A stretch of 58,457 bases of DNA from Mangrovibacterium marinum (GCF_003046625.1 NZ_QAAD01000022.1:1-58457), one strand, 5' to 3'; positions 45,918 through 56,400 are shown, numbered from the stretch's first letter. The notes: a model not told the origin generated them from the sequence alone. A program made the numbers and translations.

Positions 45918-47723
45918 ATGAGTATTAAATTAAATCCTTTAACCCCAAAGCAAGCCGAAGCGCTTGAGCAACTATTGCAAGGAGCCGTTCCGGAGCAAAT
46001 AATCTGGTTGAATGGCTATTTTCAGGGCTTAACAACGGCCTACGGGCAGCCTTTGGCTTCGGTGGTCAGTGCCTCGCAAGCAGCTGTTGCTGCCCCTCCT
46101 GCGTCAGCCGCCGCATTGAAACTGACAATTTTGTACGGTTCGCATACCGGTCGTAGCGAAGGTATTGCCCAAAAATTAGCGGGCGTCCTCGAGCAGAAAT
46201 CTATTTCGGCAACCGTGGCGGCTATGGACGACTATAATCCCAAGCAACTTGAAAAAGAAGAAAATGTACTGATTGTGGTAAGTACCCATGGTGAAGGCGA
46301 ACCACCGGAGATGGCCGAGGATTTTCACCGATTTGTTACCGGCAAGCGTGCGCCAAAACTGCCCAACCTGAAATTCTCGGTGCTTGCTTTAGGCGACCGC
46401 AGTTACAAGCTTTTCTGCAAAACCGGTCTCGACATTGATCACGCGTTGAAAAAAGCAGGCGCCACTGAGCTGTTCCCAATTGTTACTTGTGATGTTGATT
46501 ACGAGGACGACGCGAATACCTGGATTGAGGCTGTTCTGGAAAAACTCGCAACAAGCCAGCCCGGAACTGCGGCACTGGCCCCGGCAGCAACTTCGGAGAA
46601 CCAAGCGGTGATCTACAATCAGAAAAATCCCTTCCGCGCAGCGGTAATTGATAAAGTGAAAATTACCGGCCGCGATTCCGATAAGGAAGTTTACCATGTT
46701 GAGTTGGACCTGGCCGGATCGGGTATTGCCTATCAACCCGGTGACTCACTGGGCGTGTTGGCGGATAATCCCCCGGCACTGGTCGATCAGATTATTGAAA
46801 CTTTAAAGTTGAATCCGGAGCAGAATGTAGCCATTAAAAAGACGGAGTTTCCGCTTAGAGTTGCCCTGCGTCACCAGGTTGAAATTACCCTGATTACCCG
46901 AGATGTTATTCAGAAATATGCCGAAAAAACAGCGAATGCGAAAGTTGCTGAAATTGTCGAAAACGACGCCCTGCTGGATCAATATCTGTGGGGACACGAT
47001 ATCCTGGACTTGTTGGTTGAGTTTCCGGCAGAGTTGACTGCACAGGAACTAATCGATTTGCTGCGACCTCTGCCGCCCCGTTTGTATAGTATTTCGTCAA
47101 GCCAGGAAGCTGTTGGCGACGAAGTACACATTACGGTTGCCACGGTGCGCTATCAAAACAAAGGGCGAGACCGCGAAGGGGCCGCTTCAACCTATTTGGC
47201 CGACCGCATTGAAATTGATGGCGAAGTACCGGTTTATATTGAAAGGAATCCAAGCTTCCGGTTGCCCGAAAATGAGGAGACTCCGATCATCATGGTTGGG
47301 GCCGGAACCGGAATTGCGCCATTTCGTGCATTTGTACAGCATAGCGAACAGCAGAAACGCAGCGGCAAAAGCTGGCTGTTTTTTGGAGAACGGACTTTCC
47401 ATTCCGATTTCCTCTATCAAATTGAATGGCAAAAATTCCTGAAAAAGGGTGTACTCAACAAAATCGATCTGGCATTTTCGCGCGATCAGGAACAAAAGAT
47501 CTATGTGCAGCACCGACTGGCCGAACAGCAAAAGGAGATTTTCGAGTGGCTGCAGAATGGAGCCAGTTTTTACCTCTGCGGCGACATGAAGCAGATGGCC
47601 AAAGATGTGCAAAAAACCTTGCTGGAGATCATTCAAACACAGGGTGGGCTAACCGAAGAGCAAGCCCGCGATTATTTCAAAAAGCTCAAAAAAGAGAAGC
47701 GTTTTCAGGCCGATGTTTATTAA
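45918..47723 (+). CDS. cysJ: Assimilatory sulfite reductase flavoprotein (alpha) subunit
   Basis: A 601-residue diflavin reductase passing electrons from NADPH via FAD and FMN to the CysI hemoprotein. After a ~65-residue N-terminal segment comes a flavodoxin domain (LYGSHTGRSEGIAQKLA, VSTHGEGEPPEMAEDF, LALGDRSYKLFCKTG). Next are the FAD domain (PRLYSISSSQ) and the NADPH domain (MVGAGTGIAPFRAFVQ, FYLCGDMKQMAKDV). The protein ends RFQADVY like other CysJ, with the terminal aromatic that stacks on FAD. It is followed after 144 bp by cysI. Confidence 0.95.
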   Translation: MSIKLNPLTPKQAEALEQLLQGAVPEQIIWLNGYFQGLTTAYGQPLASVVSASQAAVAAPPASAAALKLTILYGSHTGRSEGIAQKLAGVLEQKSISATVAAMDDYNPKQLEKEENVLIVVSTHGEGEPPEMAEDFHRFVTGKRAPKLPNLKFSVLALGDRSYKLFCKTGLDIDHALKKAGATELFPIVTCDVDYEDDANTWIEAVLEKLATSQPGTAALAPAATSENQAVIYNQKNPFRAAVIDKVKITGRDSDKEVYHVELDLAGSGIAYQPGDSLGVLADNPPALVDQIIETLKLNPEQNVAIKKTEFPLRVALRHQVEITLITRDVIQKYAEKTANAKVAEIVENDALLDQYLWGHDILDLLVEFPAELTAQELIDLLRPLPPRLYSISSSQEAVGDEVHITVATVRYQNKGRDREGAASTYLADRIEIDGEVPVYIERNPSFRLPENEETPIIMVGAGTGIAPFRAFVQHSEQQKRSGKSWLFFGERTFHSDFLYQIEWQKFLKKGVLNKIDLAFSRDQEQKIYVQHRLAEQQKEIFEWLQNGASFYLCGDMKQMAKDVQKTLLEIIQTQGGLTEEQARDYFKKLKKEKRFQADVY

Positions 47724-47800
47724 CAACTCGCCCGAACAGCAATAAATAGCAGAAAAGGAGCTTTTAGTCGGAAATAAATATTTAATAATTGTCAATAAAC

Positions 47801-47830
47801 TTGACTTGGTGAGTGTTAAAGCTTATATTG
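47801..47830 (+). promoter_or_regulatory. Possible internal promoter before cysI
   Basis: TTG at 47801-47803, 20 bases, then TATATTG at 47824-47830, a loose match to the Bacteroidota consensus. It lies in the unusually long 144-bp gap between cysJ and cysI. Confidence 0.4.
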
Positions 47831-47846
47831 TAAGTATAAATACTTA
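47831..47846. promoter_or_regulatory. 16-bp palindrome upstream of cysI
   Basis: TAAGTAT-AA-ATACTTA is a perfect inverted repeat directly downstream of the possible -7 element and 21 bp before the cysI start codon. Its position would suit a repressor site or an mRNA hairpin. No regulator is encoded next to it. Confidence 0.5.
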
Positions 47847-47867
47847 TCGTCTTAATAAATCAGAATC

Positions 47868-49562
47868 ATGAGTAAACAGATTGATTGGAGTAAACTGTCA
47901 GAGGTTGAAAAACTGAAATACGATAGCAATTATCTAAGAGGCACTTTGGAGCAAAGCCTGGCCGATCCGGTAACCGGCGCCATTGCTGACGGAGATACCC
48001 AAATTTCGAAGTTCCATGGGATTTACCAGCAGCACGACCGCGACCTGGAGAAAGAACGCAAGCAGCAGAAATTAGAGCCGGCATGGTCGTTCCTGATCCG
48101 GGTGCGTTTACCGGGTGGTATTGCCAGCCGCGAGCAATGGCTGCAGATGGATCGACTGGCCGACACACATGCCAATGGCACGCTGAAGTTAACGACACGG
48201 CAGGCCTTTCAGCTGCATGGTGTCATCAAACGAAAGCTAAAGGCGACCATCCAGGGCATTAATGCCGCACTGATGGACACCATTGCCGCTTGTGGCGATG
48301 TAAATCGCAATGTCATGTCGTTTGCCAACCCCGAGGAGTCGGAAGTGCATGCGCAAGCTTATCAGCTGGCCGGTGATATTTCAGCCCACTTAACGCCACA
48401 GACGACGGCTTATCACGAGATTTGGCTGGACGAAAAACTGTTGGTTGACGGCAAGAAAGACTACGAGCCTATATACGGAGACCGCTATTTGCCCCGCAAG
48501 TTTAAAATTGGTGTGGCCGTTCCTCCCTATAACGATGTGGATGTTTTCTCGCAGGATTTGGGCTATATCGCAATTCAGGAAAAAGGTAAATTGGTCGGTT
48601 ATAATATTGTTGTTGGCGGTGGATTTGGGTCAACCTTCGGTGTGCCCGAAACTTACCCGCGCCTGGGCGATGTGATTGGCTTTGTAAGGCCGGACAAAGC
48701 GGTTGATGTCGCTGAAAAAATTGTTTTGGTACAGAAAGATAACGGTAATCGTCAAAACCGGAAACAAGCCCGTCTGAAATATACCATCGACCGACTTGGC
48801 CTCGACTGGTTTAAGGCCGAGCTGAACAAGTATTTAGGCTATGATCTGGAGCCTGCCCGGGACTATCATTTCTCGCGAAATGGCGACCGCTACGGCTGGG
48901 TGAAAGGCCGCAATGGCAAATGGAGTTTAAACCTGTTTGTTGAAGGCGGCCGGGTGAAAGATACCGATTCGCTGAAACTGAAAACAGCCTTGAGAGAGGT
49001 TGCTGAAACGGTTGATGCACAGTTTATTTTAACCGGAAATCAGAACCTCATTATCGCCAATACGGATGAAAAAGAGAAGGTGTCGACTATTTTGCGCAAA
49101 TACGGCGTTTGGCCAATTCAACTCTCTGGCTTGCGCCAGAATTCAATTGCCTGCGTAGCCCTGAACACCTGTAGTTTGGCTTTTGCTGAGGCCGAACGTT
49201 ACCTGCCCGACTTGATGACTAAAATTGAGGCAATACTGGACGAATACGGTTTGCTGAAAGAGGAAATTGTGATCCGGATGACTGGTTGCCCGAATGGTTG
49301 CGGACGCCCGTACCTGGCCGAAATCGGCTTTATCGGCAAGGCACCGGGGCGTTATAATCTCTATCTGGGAGGAAATAGAAACGGAACCCGCTTAAATGCG
49401 CTCTACAAGGAAACGCTTTCCGAGGAAGAAATTTTAAAGGAGCTGCGGCAGCTCATTGCCGGCTATGCCAAGGAACGCAACGCAGGCGAAGGCTTTGGTG
49501 ATTTTGTCGTTCGGAAAGGATATGTGAAAGAAATTACCCATGGAAAAGAATTTAAACATTGA
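47868..49562 (+). CDS. cysI: Assimilatory sulfite reductase hemoprotein (beta) subunit
   Basis: A 564-residue siroheme and [4Fe-4S] enzyme performing the six-electron reduction of sulfite to sulfide. Cluster and siroheme ligands are seen as C-x5-C in CVALNTCSLAFAEAERYLP and C-x3-C in RMTGCPNGCGRPYLAEIGFIGK, the exact CysI pattern. Other blocks are RLPGGIASREQWLQMD, LKLTTRQAFQLHG and NRNVMSFA. It is distinct from nitrite reductases by the NADPH-type partner cysJ next to it. The siroheme genes hemD and cobA follow. Confidence 0.95.
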   Translation: MSKQIDWSKLSEVEKLKYDSNYLRGTLEQSLADPVTGAIADGDTQISKFHGIYQQHDRDLEKERKQQKLEPAWSFLIRVRLPGGIASREQWLQMDRLADTHANGTLKLTTRQAFQLHGVIKRKLKATIQGINAALMDTIAACGDVNRNVMSFANPEESEVHAQAYQLAGDISAHLTPQTTAYHEIWLDEKLLVDGKKDYEPIYGDRYLPRKFKIGVAVPPYNDVDVFSQDLGYIAIQEKGKLVGYNIVVGGGFGSTFGVPETYPRLGDVIGFVRPDKAVDVAEKIVLVQKDNGNRQNRKQARLKYTIDRLGLDWFKAELNKYLGYDLEPARDYHFSRNGDRYGWVKGRNGKWSLNLFVEGGRVKDTDSLKLKTALREVAETVDAQFILTGNQNLIIANTDEKEKVSTILRKYGVWPIQLSGLRQNSIACVALNTCSLAFAEAERYLPDLMTKIEAILDEYGLLKEEIVIRMTGCPNGCGRPYLAEIGFIGKAPGRYNLYLGGNRNGTRLNALYKETLSEEEILKELRQLIAGYAKERNAGEGFGDFVVRKGYVKEITHGKEFKH

Positions 49563-49566
49563 TGTT

Positions 49567-50304
49567 ATGGAATTACCTTCAGTATTTATCGGAAGAAGTT
49601 TGTCAGAAAAAACACGCCAGTGGTTGAAAAATCAGCCCATCCGCTTTATTGAGCAGCCCTTGTTTCGGATTCAGTTTCGTAAGCCGAAGTTGGAAATTCT
49701 GAAAACCATCAAGGACAAGCCACTAAGCATTGTGGTTACCAGCAGTGCTGCCGCACATTGGTTGGTGCGTTTTCGCGAGCATTTTGGCATGCTTGTGAAT
49801 CATGAAGTTTATTGTTTAAGTTTGAAACAGGAGAATATCCTGAAGGAGGGCTGGGGAAACGTTTTTCGCTCACCGGAACCAAATATTTTCTCGCTGAGTG
49901 AGCTTCTGGCTAAGCAACATAAGGGCCGACAGGTCGTTTATCTTCGAGGTGACAAGCCCCTAAATGATCTGTATCAGCAGCTGTTCAGTGCCGGTATTCA
50001 TCCGCTCGAGATGGAGGTATATAAAAATACGCCCATCGAAAAATGGTTGAATCAAAGCTTTGATGCTTATTTGTTTTTCAATCCCAAATCGATTGAAACC
50101 TATAAGGCTTCCGGAAACTTTCCATCGCCAAACGGGCAGATTATGGCGGTTGGCGATCAAACAGCGATGATGGCCTGGAAGGTATTTCCGAACGAGGTGA
50201 ATGTGTCGCGTGAGCAGGAAGAGCTGTCGTTTGTTCAGTATTCCATCAGTCGGCTACAGCAAAAGTTGAGCGAGCCCGAGTTTAAGGGAATGGTAACCGA
50301 TTGA
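49567..50304 (+). CDS. hemD: Uroporphyrinogen-III synthase
   Basis: A 245-residue enzyme closing and inverting ring D of hydroxymethylbilane to uroporphyrinogen III. Sequence is weakly conserved in this family, but the two-lobed layout fits: SVFIGRSLSEKTRQWLK at the N-terminus, VVTSSAAAHWLVR, VVYLRGDKPLNDL in the middle, then AYLFFNPKSIETY and AVGDQTAMMAW near the end. The ATG at 49567 is four bases beyond the cysI stop; an in-frame ATG at 49540 would overlap cysI by 23 bp. Placed between cysI and cobA, it makes uroporphyrinogen III for siroheme. Confidence 0.82.
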   Translation: MELPSVFIGRSLSEKTRQWLKNQPIRFIEQPLFRIQFRKPKLEILKTIKDKPLSIVVTSSAAAHWLVRFREHFGMLVNHEVYCLSLKQENILKEGWGNVFRSPEPNIFSLSELLAKQHKGRQVVYLRGDKPLNDLYQQLFSAGIHPLEMEVYKNTPIEKWLNQSFDAYLFFNPKSIETYKASGNFPSPNGQIMAVGDQTAMMAWKVFPNEVNVSREQEELSFVQYSISRLQQKLSEPEFKGMVTD

Positions 50305-50402
50305 TCGGTGACCAGGTGAGGATTTTCCGGGTAAAATCAGCACCGCTTCAGGCGGGCAGGCGCAACCAGTTGACCAAAGTATTGTTATAAATTCAAAAAG
50401 AA

Positions 50403-51230
50403 ATGATGGAAACAGTTTCCATATTGGGAGTCGGCTGGTTGGGCCTGCCTTTAGCCAAAAGGTTAATCAGTGACGGGTATCAGGTGAAAGGCTCGGTAAC
50501 AACCGCAGAAAAGATGGAGCTGCTGCAGCAGGCGGCAATATGGCCCTATCAGCTTATTGCGAGCCCGGAGAACCTTTGGGTGAACGATGCCTCCTTCTTC
50601 AACGCGGATGTTTTGATCATCTCGATTCCTCCCAGGCGTATTCCGGATATCGAATCGATCTTTCCGAGGCAAATCGGGTATTTAATTAATGAGCTGGAGA
50701 AAACAGATCTGAAAAAGGTGATTTTTATTTCTTCAACATCAGTTTATCCCGATGAAGGACAGCAAGCTGTGGAGACAGATACCTTATCGCCCCAGAAAGC
50801 ATCAGGCAGAGCATTGGTGGAAGCGGAGAATTTATTTCGGCAGAACAGTCAATTCAAAACGACCATTATCCGCTTTGGAGGCTTAATCGGGGCCGATCGG
50901 AATCCTGCGCGCTTTTTGGCGCGACGTAAAACTGCTGTTGATGGTCGCAAACCGGTGAACCTGATCCATCAGGACGATTGTATTGCGATTATTCGGGAGA
51001 TTATTCGCCAAAATATATGGGGCGAAACTTTTAATGCTTGTTGTCCGGAGCATCCTACCCGCAGGGAATTTTACCTAAGGGCATCGCTGTTGTCGGGAAT
51101 CCCTGCGCCGGATTTTGAGGATGGAAACGAAGCTTTCAAAATTGTAAACAGTCAAAAGTTAGTTCGTTATCTCGATTACGAATTCAAATTTCCGAGTCCG
51201 CTCGATTATTTGAATCGCACAACAATTTAG
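50403..51230 (+). CDS. Atypical NAD(P)-binding epimerase-like SDR (YeeZ type)
   Basis: A 275-residue Rossmann-fold protein. The dinucleotide loop is SILGVGWLGLPLAKRLISDGY (about residues 5-25), an atypical G-x-G-x-L-G form. VIFISSTSVYPDEGQQAVETD resembles the Ser-x-x-Val-Tyr block of extended SDRs, although the usual Tyr-x-x-x-Lys is replaced by less canonical sequence. IIRFGGLIGADRNPARFLAR follows. E. coli YeeZ is the nearest named relative I can suggest; its function is unknown. It lies between hemD and cobA in the siroheme part of the cluster, and no precorrin-2 dehydrogenase/ferrochelatase is present nearby. Confidence 0.75.
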   Translation: MMETVSILGVGWLGLPLAKRLISDGYQVKGSVTTAEKMELLQQAAIWPYQLIASPENLWVNDASFFNADVLIISIPPRRIPDIESIFPRQIGYLINELEKTDLKKVIFISSTSVYPDEGQQAVETDTLSPQKASGRALVEAENLFRQNSQFKTTIIRFGGLIGADRNPARFLARRKTAVDGRKPVNLIHQDDCIAIIREIIRQNIWGETFNACCPEHPTRREFYLRASLLSGIPAPDFEDGNEAFKIVNSQKLVRYLDYEFKFPSPLDYLNRTTI

Positions 51231-51281
51231 CTTTCATTTTCAGTCAGAGCACGCGTAATCGGCTCTATATATACGAATACC

Positions 51282-52031
51282 ATGTTTAAAAATCATTTGA
51301 TATCTATTGTCGGTGCCGGGCCGGGCGACCCGGATTTGCTGACTGTAAAAGCTTTGCGCCGCATTCAGGAGGCTGATGTTATTTTATATGATGCGCTGCA
51401 CGGAGACGAGGTGCTACAGCTGGCATCTACGCAGGCCGTAAAAATATATGCGGGTAAGCACTATCAGGATGGGCAGCACCAAACGGAGCGGCAGGACAAA
51501 ATTCACGAACAGCTAAAAGAATATGCTCTGCAGGGCTTGCGGGTGGTGCGTCTTAAAGCCGGCGACCCGTTTATTTTTGGCCGGGGAGCCGAGGAGCTCG
51601 AGTTCTGCTTTCGCGAACAACTGACCGTGGAAGTGGTGCCCGGCATAACAGCGGGCTTGGCCGCTGCTTCGGCATTTCATATTCCGGTGACCTTGCGCGG
51701 TGAAAACAGTATGGCGCTGTTTTATACCGGCCACAAGCGTAACGGCGGGTTCAGCGATATCGACACCGTGGCATCTGTGTTGAAATCAAACGGCCCCGTA
51801 ATTGTTTATATGGGATTGAAAAATTTACAGCTGCTGGTAACTGCCTTGCTCGAGCGAGGAGTAGACCGGCACACACCGCTGCAAATATCGAGCAGGGTAG
51901 GACATGCCGATCAGCAAAATTATTCAACTAGCCTGGAAGAACTTGACGGTTTTCTGCGTAAAAATGAACCACCAATGCCGGCCGTTATTTTAATCGGGAC
52001 GCACGCAAAACCGGTTTTGCCTGAAAAATAG
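51282..52031 (+). CDS. cobA: Uroporphyrinogen-III C-methyltransferase
   Basis: A 249-residue SAM-dependent methyltransferase making precorrin-2 for siroheme. The N-terminal loop is IVGAGPGDPDLLTVKALR (residues 9-26), then ADVILYDAL. The second and third motifs are LKAGDPFIFGRGAEE and VVPGITAGLAAASAFHIPVTLRG, followed by IVYMGLKNL, all typical of SUMT. It is the single-domain form, without the CysG dehydrogenase half. Last gene of the cluster; 184 bp separate it from the next gene, which has its own promoter. Confidence 0.94.
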   Translation: MFKNHLISIVGAGPGDPDLLTVKALRRIQEADVILYDALHGDEVLQLASTQAVKIYAGKHYQDGQHQTERQDKIHEQLKEYALQGLRVVRLKAGDPFIFGRGAEELEFCFREQLTVEVVPGITAGLAAASAFHIPVTLRGENSMALFYTGHKRNGGFSDIDTVASVLKSNGPVIVYMGLKNLQLLVTALLERGVDRHTPLQISSRVGHADQQNYSTSLEELDGFLRKNEPPMPAVILIGTHAKPVLPEK

Positions 52032-52161
52032 GCAGATAATAATTTGTGCAATCGATTGAATACCAGTATTCGTGTCTTCCGTTGCTTTCCTTTCTTTGCA
52101 GCTAAACCTTATTTTTACTAATTATAAATAGCAAGCAGACCTGTATTTTGACATCTCCGGA

Positions 52162-52193
52162 TTGCAGAAAATTTATTTTTCTGTCTACTTTTG
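52162..52193 (+). promoter_or_regulatory. Promoter of the AAA ATPase gene
   Basis: TTG at 52162-52164, 21 bases, then TACTTTTG at 52186-52193, an exact TAnnTTTG. The start codon is 22 bp downstream, so the 5' leader is very short. Confidence 0.65.
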
Positions 52194-52215
52194 TTTGCAC
52201 TAAATGCAGCAATAG

Positions 52216-53394
52216 ATGGAAAACCTGCTTCAGATACACCAATCATTAACGGATACACCTCAGGAGTATTTGCGAAGAGGACTGATGGATGAGATCGATT
52301 GGTCTGATCGTTTAATCTGTATCAAAGGTTTTCGTGGTGTTGGTAAAACAACATTTCTTTTAGACATTGTAAAAGAGCGTTTTAATAACGATAAATCCTG
52401 CCTGTACGTCAATCTGAATAATTTCTATTTTACCAAGCGGAAAATCTACAATTTCGCAGACGAATTTTATAAAAAGGGCGGAAAAGTTCTGATCCTGGAT
52501 CAAATACACAAATATCCGGATTGGCATGTCGAGTTGCGGGATTGTTATTACAACCTACCTGATCTTCAGATTATCTTTTCATCTTCGCCGGTATTGCGGG
52601 TCATCGAGGGGCATGATGAGCTAAAAGGCATCGTGCGTGTTTATCACCTGGTGGGCTTGTCGTATCGCGAATATTTGAATTATAAAGGCAATTTTAATTT
52701 TTCAGCCTATAAACTGGACGATATCCTGAAGAACCATCGTGAAATTGCGGCCGAAATTACTCGCGTGGTAAAGCCCCTGGCTTATTTTAATGAATATCTC
52801 GAAACCGGCTATTACCCGTATTTCCTGAACAGCAAGTCGTTCTACCGCGAGTCGCTGCTCAAACACGTGAACTTGGCTCTGGAGATTGATGTGACGTATT
52901 TGAATCAGATTGAATTGAAATATTTGCCCAAGTTGCGCAAACTATTGCAAATTATCTGTAGTCAGGTGCCTTTTTCGCCCAATGTGAGCAAGCTGAGCGT
53001 GGATGTGGAAACATCGCGCGCAACGATTATGAATTATTTGCGTTATCTGAAAAATGCCCGCTTAATCAACTTGCTGTATTCAAACGGCGACGAAGATCAG
53101 TTGAAGAAGCCGGATCTGATCTATGCGCATAATACCAATATTTTATATGCCGTTGATTCGGATAACATCACGAATCGGAATCTGCGGACGACCTTCTTTT
53201 ATAATCAGTTGAATATTCACCATGAGGTAAAAAGCTCGGAAAAAGCCGATTTTAAGATTGACGGCACACACGAGTTTGTGATTGGTGGTAAATACACCAC
53301 GGCAGTTGATGCAGCAAGTTATGCCGCTGCCGATATGATCGAGGAGGGCAGCGATAACATCATTCCGCTGTGGCTCTTTGGCTTTTTGTATTGA
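52216..53394 (+). CDS. AAA-type ATPase with DUF4143-like C-terminal domain
   Basis: A 392-residue P-loop ATPase of the group that pairs an ATPase domain with a DUF4143 nuclease-like domain. Walker A is KGFRGVGKTTFLLDI (about residues 37-51). The Walker B strand reads VLILDQIHKYPDWHVELRDC, with Gln96 where the family usually has Glu. SSSPVLRVIEG is sensor 1. The C-terminal third contains a winged-helix stretch (LSVDVETSRATIMNYLRYLKNARLINLLY) and a segment with E-V-K-S-S-E-K-A-D-F-K-I. Function is not established for this family. It has its own promoter and is 51 bp before nifJ. Confidence 0.88.
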   Translation: MENLLQIHQSLTDTPQEYLRRGLMDEIDWSDRLICIKGFRGVGKTTFLLDIVKERFNNDKSCLYVNLNNFYFTKRKIYNFADEFYKKGGKVLILDQIHKYPDWHVELRDCYYNLPDLQIIFSSSPVLRVIEGHDELKGIVRVYHLVGLSYREYLNYKGNFNFSAYKLDDILKNHREIAAEITRVVKPLAYFNEYLETGYYPYFLNSKSFYRESLLKHVNLALEIDVTYLNQIELKYLPKLRKLLQIICSQVPFSPNVSKLSVDVETSRATIMNYLRYLKNARLINLLYSNGDEDQLKKPDLIYAHNTNILYAVDSDNITNRNLRTTFFYNQLNIHHEVKSSEKADFKIDGTHEFVIGGKYTTAVDAASYAAADMIEEGSDNIIPLWLFGFLY

Positions 53395-53445
53395 GAATAT
53401 TTGAGAATTAAAATAAATAAGTTGTAAAAATTAACTTGAATAAAA

Positions 53446-56400
53446 ATGGCAAAACAAAAGAAGTATGTTACATGTGACGGTAACTACGCAGCAGCGTATA
53501 TGAGTTACATGTTCAGTGAAGTAGCCTGTATTTATCCAATTACTCCGTCGTCAACAATGGCCGAGTATGTGGACGAATGGGCTGCAAAAGGAATGAAAAA
53601 CTTGTTTGGACGTCCGGTACGTTTGGCTGAGATGCAATCAGAGGCTGGTGCTGCCGGTGCTGTTCACGGTGCATTGCAGTCAGGTGCCTTAACGTCAACC
53701 TACACTGCTTCTCAGGGATTGTTGCTGATGATCCCGAACATGTATAAAATTGCAGGTGAATTGTTGCCTACAGTTTTCCACGTAAGTGCCCGTGCATTGG
53801 CATCTCACGCGTTGTCGATCTTCGGTGACCACTCTGACGTGTACGCTGCCCGTCAAACTGGTTTCGCTATGTTGGCTGCCGGTTCGGTACAAGAAGAAAT
53901 GGACTTGGCTGGTGTTTCTCACTTAGCAACTTTGAAATCTCGCGTACCTTTCTTGTCGTTCTTCGACGGATTCCGTACTTCTCACGAGATTCAAAAAATC
54001 GAGTATTTGGATGCTGAAGACATTCGTCCTTTGGTTGACATGGATTTGATCCAGGCTTTCCGCGATCGTGCGTTGAACCCTGAATCTCCGGTAACTCGCG
54101 GTACCGCTCAAAACCCGGATATTTTCTTCCAGGCTCGCGAAGCTTCAAACCCATTCTACGATGCGGTTCCTGATATCGTTGAAGGTTACATGGCTGAGAT
54201 CAGCAAACTGACCGGTCGCGAATATCACCCATTCACTTACTATGGTGCTAAAGATGCTGAAAACATCATCATCGCTATGGGGTCGGTAACTGAAACAATC
54301 AAAGAAACCATCGATTACCTGGCTAGCCAAGGTAAAAAAGTTGGTTTGATGTCAGTACACCTGTATCGTCCGTTCAGCGCTAAATATTTCATGGACGCAC
54401 TGCCTAAATCAGTGAAACGTATCGCTGTTTTGGATCGCAGTAAAGAGCCTGGAGCTAATGGCGAACCATTGTACCTGGATGTAAAAGACTTGTTCTACGG
54501 AAAAGAAAATGCTCCGGTAATCGTTGGTGGTCGTTACGGTTTAGGTTCAAAAGACACGACTCCGTCTCAAATCCTGGCTGTATACGAAAACCTGGAAATG
54601 GCTGAACCTAAAAACGGTTTCACCCTGGGTATCGTTGACGACGTGACTTTCAAATCACTTCCGTTGAAAGCTGAAATTAAAATTTCTCCTGAAAATATCT
54701 ACGAAGCTAAATTCTATGGTTTAGGTTCTGACGGTACGGTAGGTGCGAACAAAAACTCAATCAAAATCATCGGTGGATCTACCGACAAATCTTGTCAGGG
54801 GTACTTCGAGTACGACTCGAAAAAATCAGGTGGTTTCACTTGTTCTCACTTGCGTTTCGGCGACAGCCCAATCCGTTCAACTTATTTGGTAACTACTCCC
54901 GACTTCGTAGCTTGCCACGTTCCGGCTTACATTCACCTTTACGACGTATTGAAAGGTTTGAAAAAAGGCGGTTCATTCCTGTTGAACTCAATCTGGGACG
55001 AAGAAGAAACGAAGAAACGTTTACCGAATAACATGAAACGTTATTTGGCTGAAAACGAAATTAAATTCTATATCATCAACGGTACTAAACTGGGTGAAGA
55101 ACTTGGTTTGGGAACGCGTACAAACACCATCATGCAGTCTGCATTCTTCAAAATTACCGGCGTAATTCCTTACGAACAAGCCGTTGAAGAAATGAAGAAA
55201 GCGATTGTAAAATCGTATGGTAAAAAAGGTGAGAAAATCGTTAACATGAACTACGCTGCTGTTGACGCAGGTGGTGTTAACGTTGTTGAAGTAGCTGTTC
55301 CGGCTGAATGGAAAGACATCAAACTGGAAGAAGAAGTTGCTGCAACTGACCGCCCTGAGTATATCAGCAAATTTGTTGATGTAATCAATGCTCAAGAAGG
55401 TAACAGCTTGCCTGTCTCAACTTTCGTCGGATACGAAGATGGTACTTTCGAACAAGGAACTTCAGCCTTCGAAAAACGTGGTGTTGCGGTTAATGTACCT
55501 GAATGGCAAGCCGACAACTGTATCCAATGTAACCAATGTGCTTACGTTTGTCCTCACGCTGCTATTCGTCCGTTCCTGATGACAAAAGACGAAGTTGAAG
55601 CTGCTCCTGCCGGTACTGAAACCCGTGTTGCAACTCCAACAAAACAGTTCGACGGATTAAGCTTCCGTATCCAGGTGTCAGTTCAAGACTGTACTGGTTG
55701 TGGTAACTGTGCCGATGTTTGTCCTGCAAAAACAAAAGCTTTGGAGATGAAACCTCTGGGTACTCAGGAAGCTGAAGTTTCTCGCTGGGAATACATGTCG
55801 AAAAATGTGACTTACAAAGAAACTGTTGTTGACAAAAACAAATCAGTTAAAAACTCTCAGTTCGCTCAACCATTGTTCGAGTTCTCTGGTGCTTGTGCCG
55901 GTTGTGGTGAAACTCCTTATGTGAAATTGATCACTCAATTGTACGGTGAGCGCATGATGATTGCCAACGCTACAGGTTGTTCTTCAATCTATGGTGGTTC
56001 GGCTCCTGCAACTCCTTACTGTAAACACAACCAAAGTGGTCACGGTCCGGCTTGGGCTAACTCACTGTTCGAAGACAACGCAGAATATGGTTTCGGTATG
56101 GCTGAAGGTGTGAGCGCTCAACGCGACCGCATCGAAGTTGTGATGAAAGATGCTATTGCTGCCGGTGTTAGCGAAGAAGTTGCTGCTGCTTTCAACGCCT
56201 GGATCGAAGCGAAACAAGATGGCGACAAAACAACTGAAGTATCCAAAGCTGTTGTTGCCGTATTGGAAGGTAACGATGCAGAATACGCCAAAACAATTTT
56301 GAGCCTGAAAAAATACCTGGCTAAAAAATCAGTTTGGGTATTCGGTGGCGACGGTTGGGCTTACGACATCGGTTACGGTGGTGTTGACCATGTATTGGCT

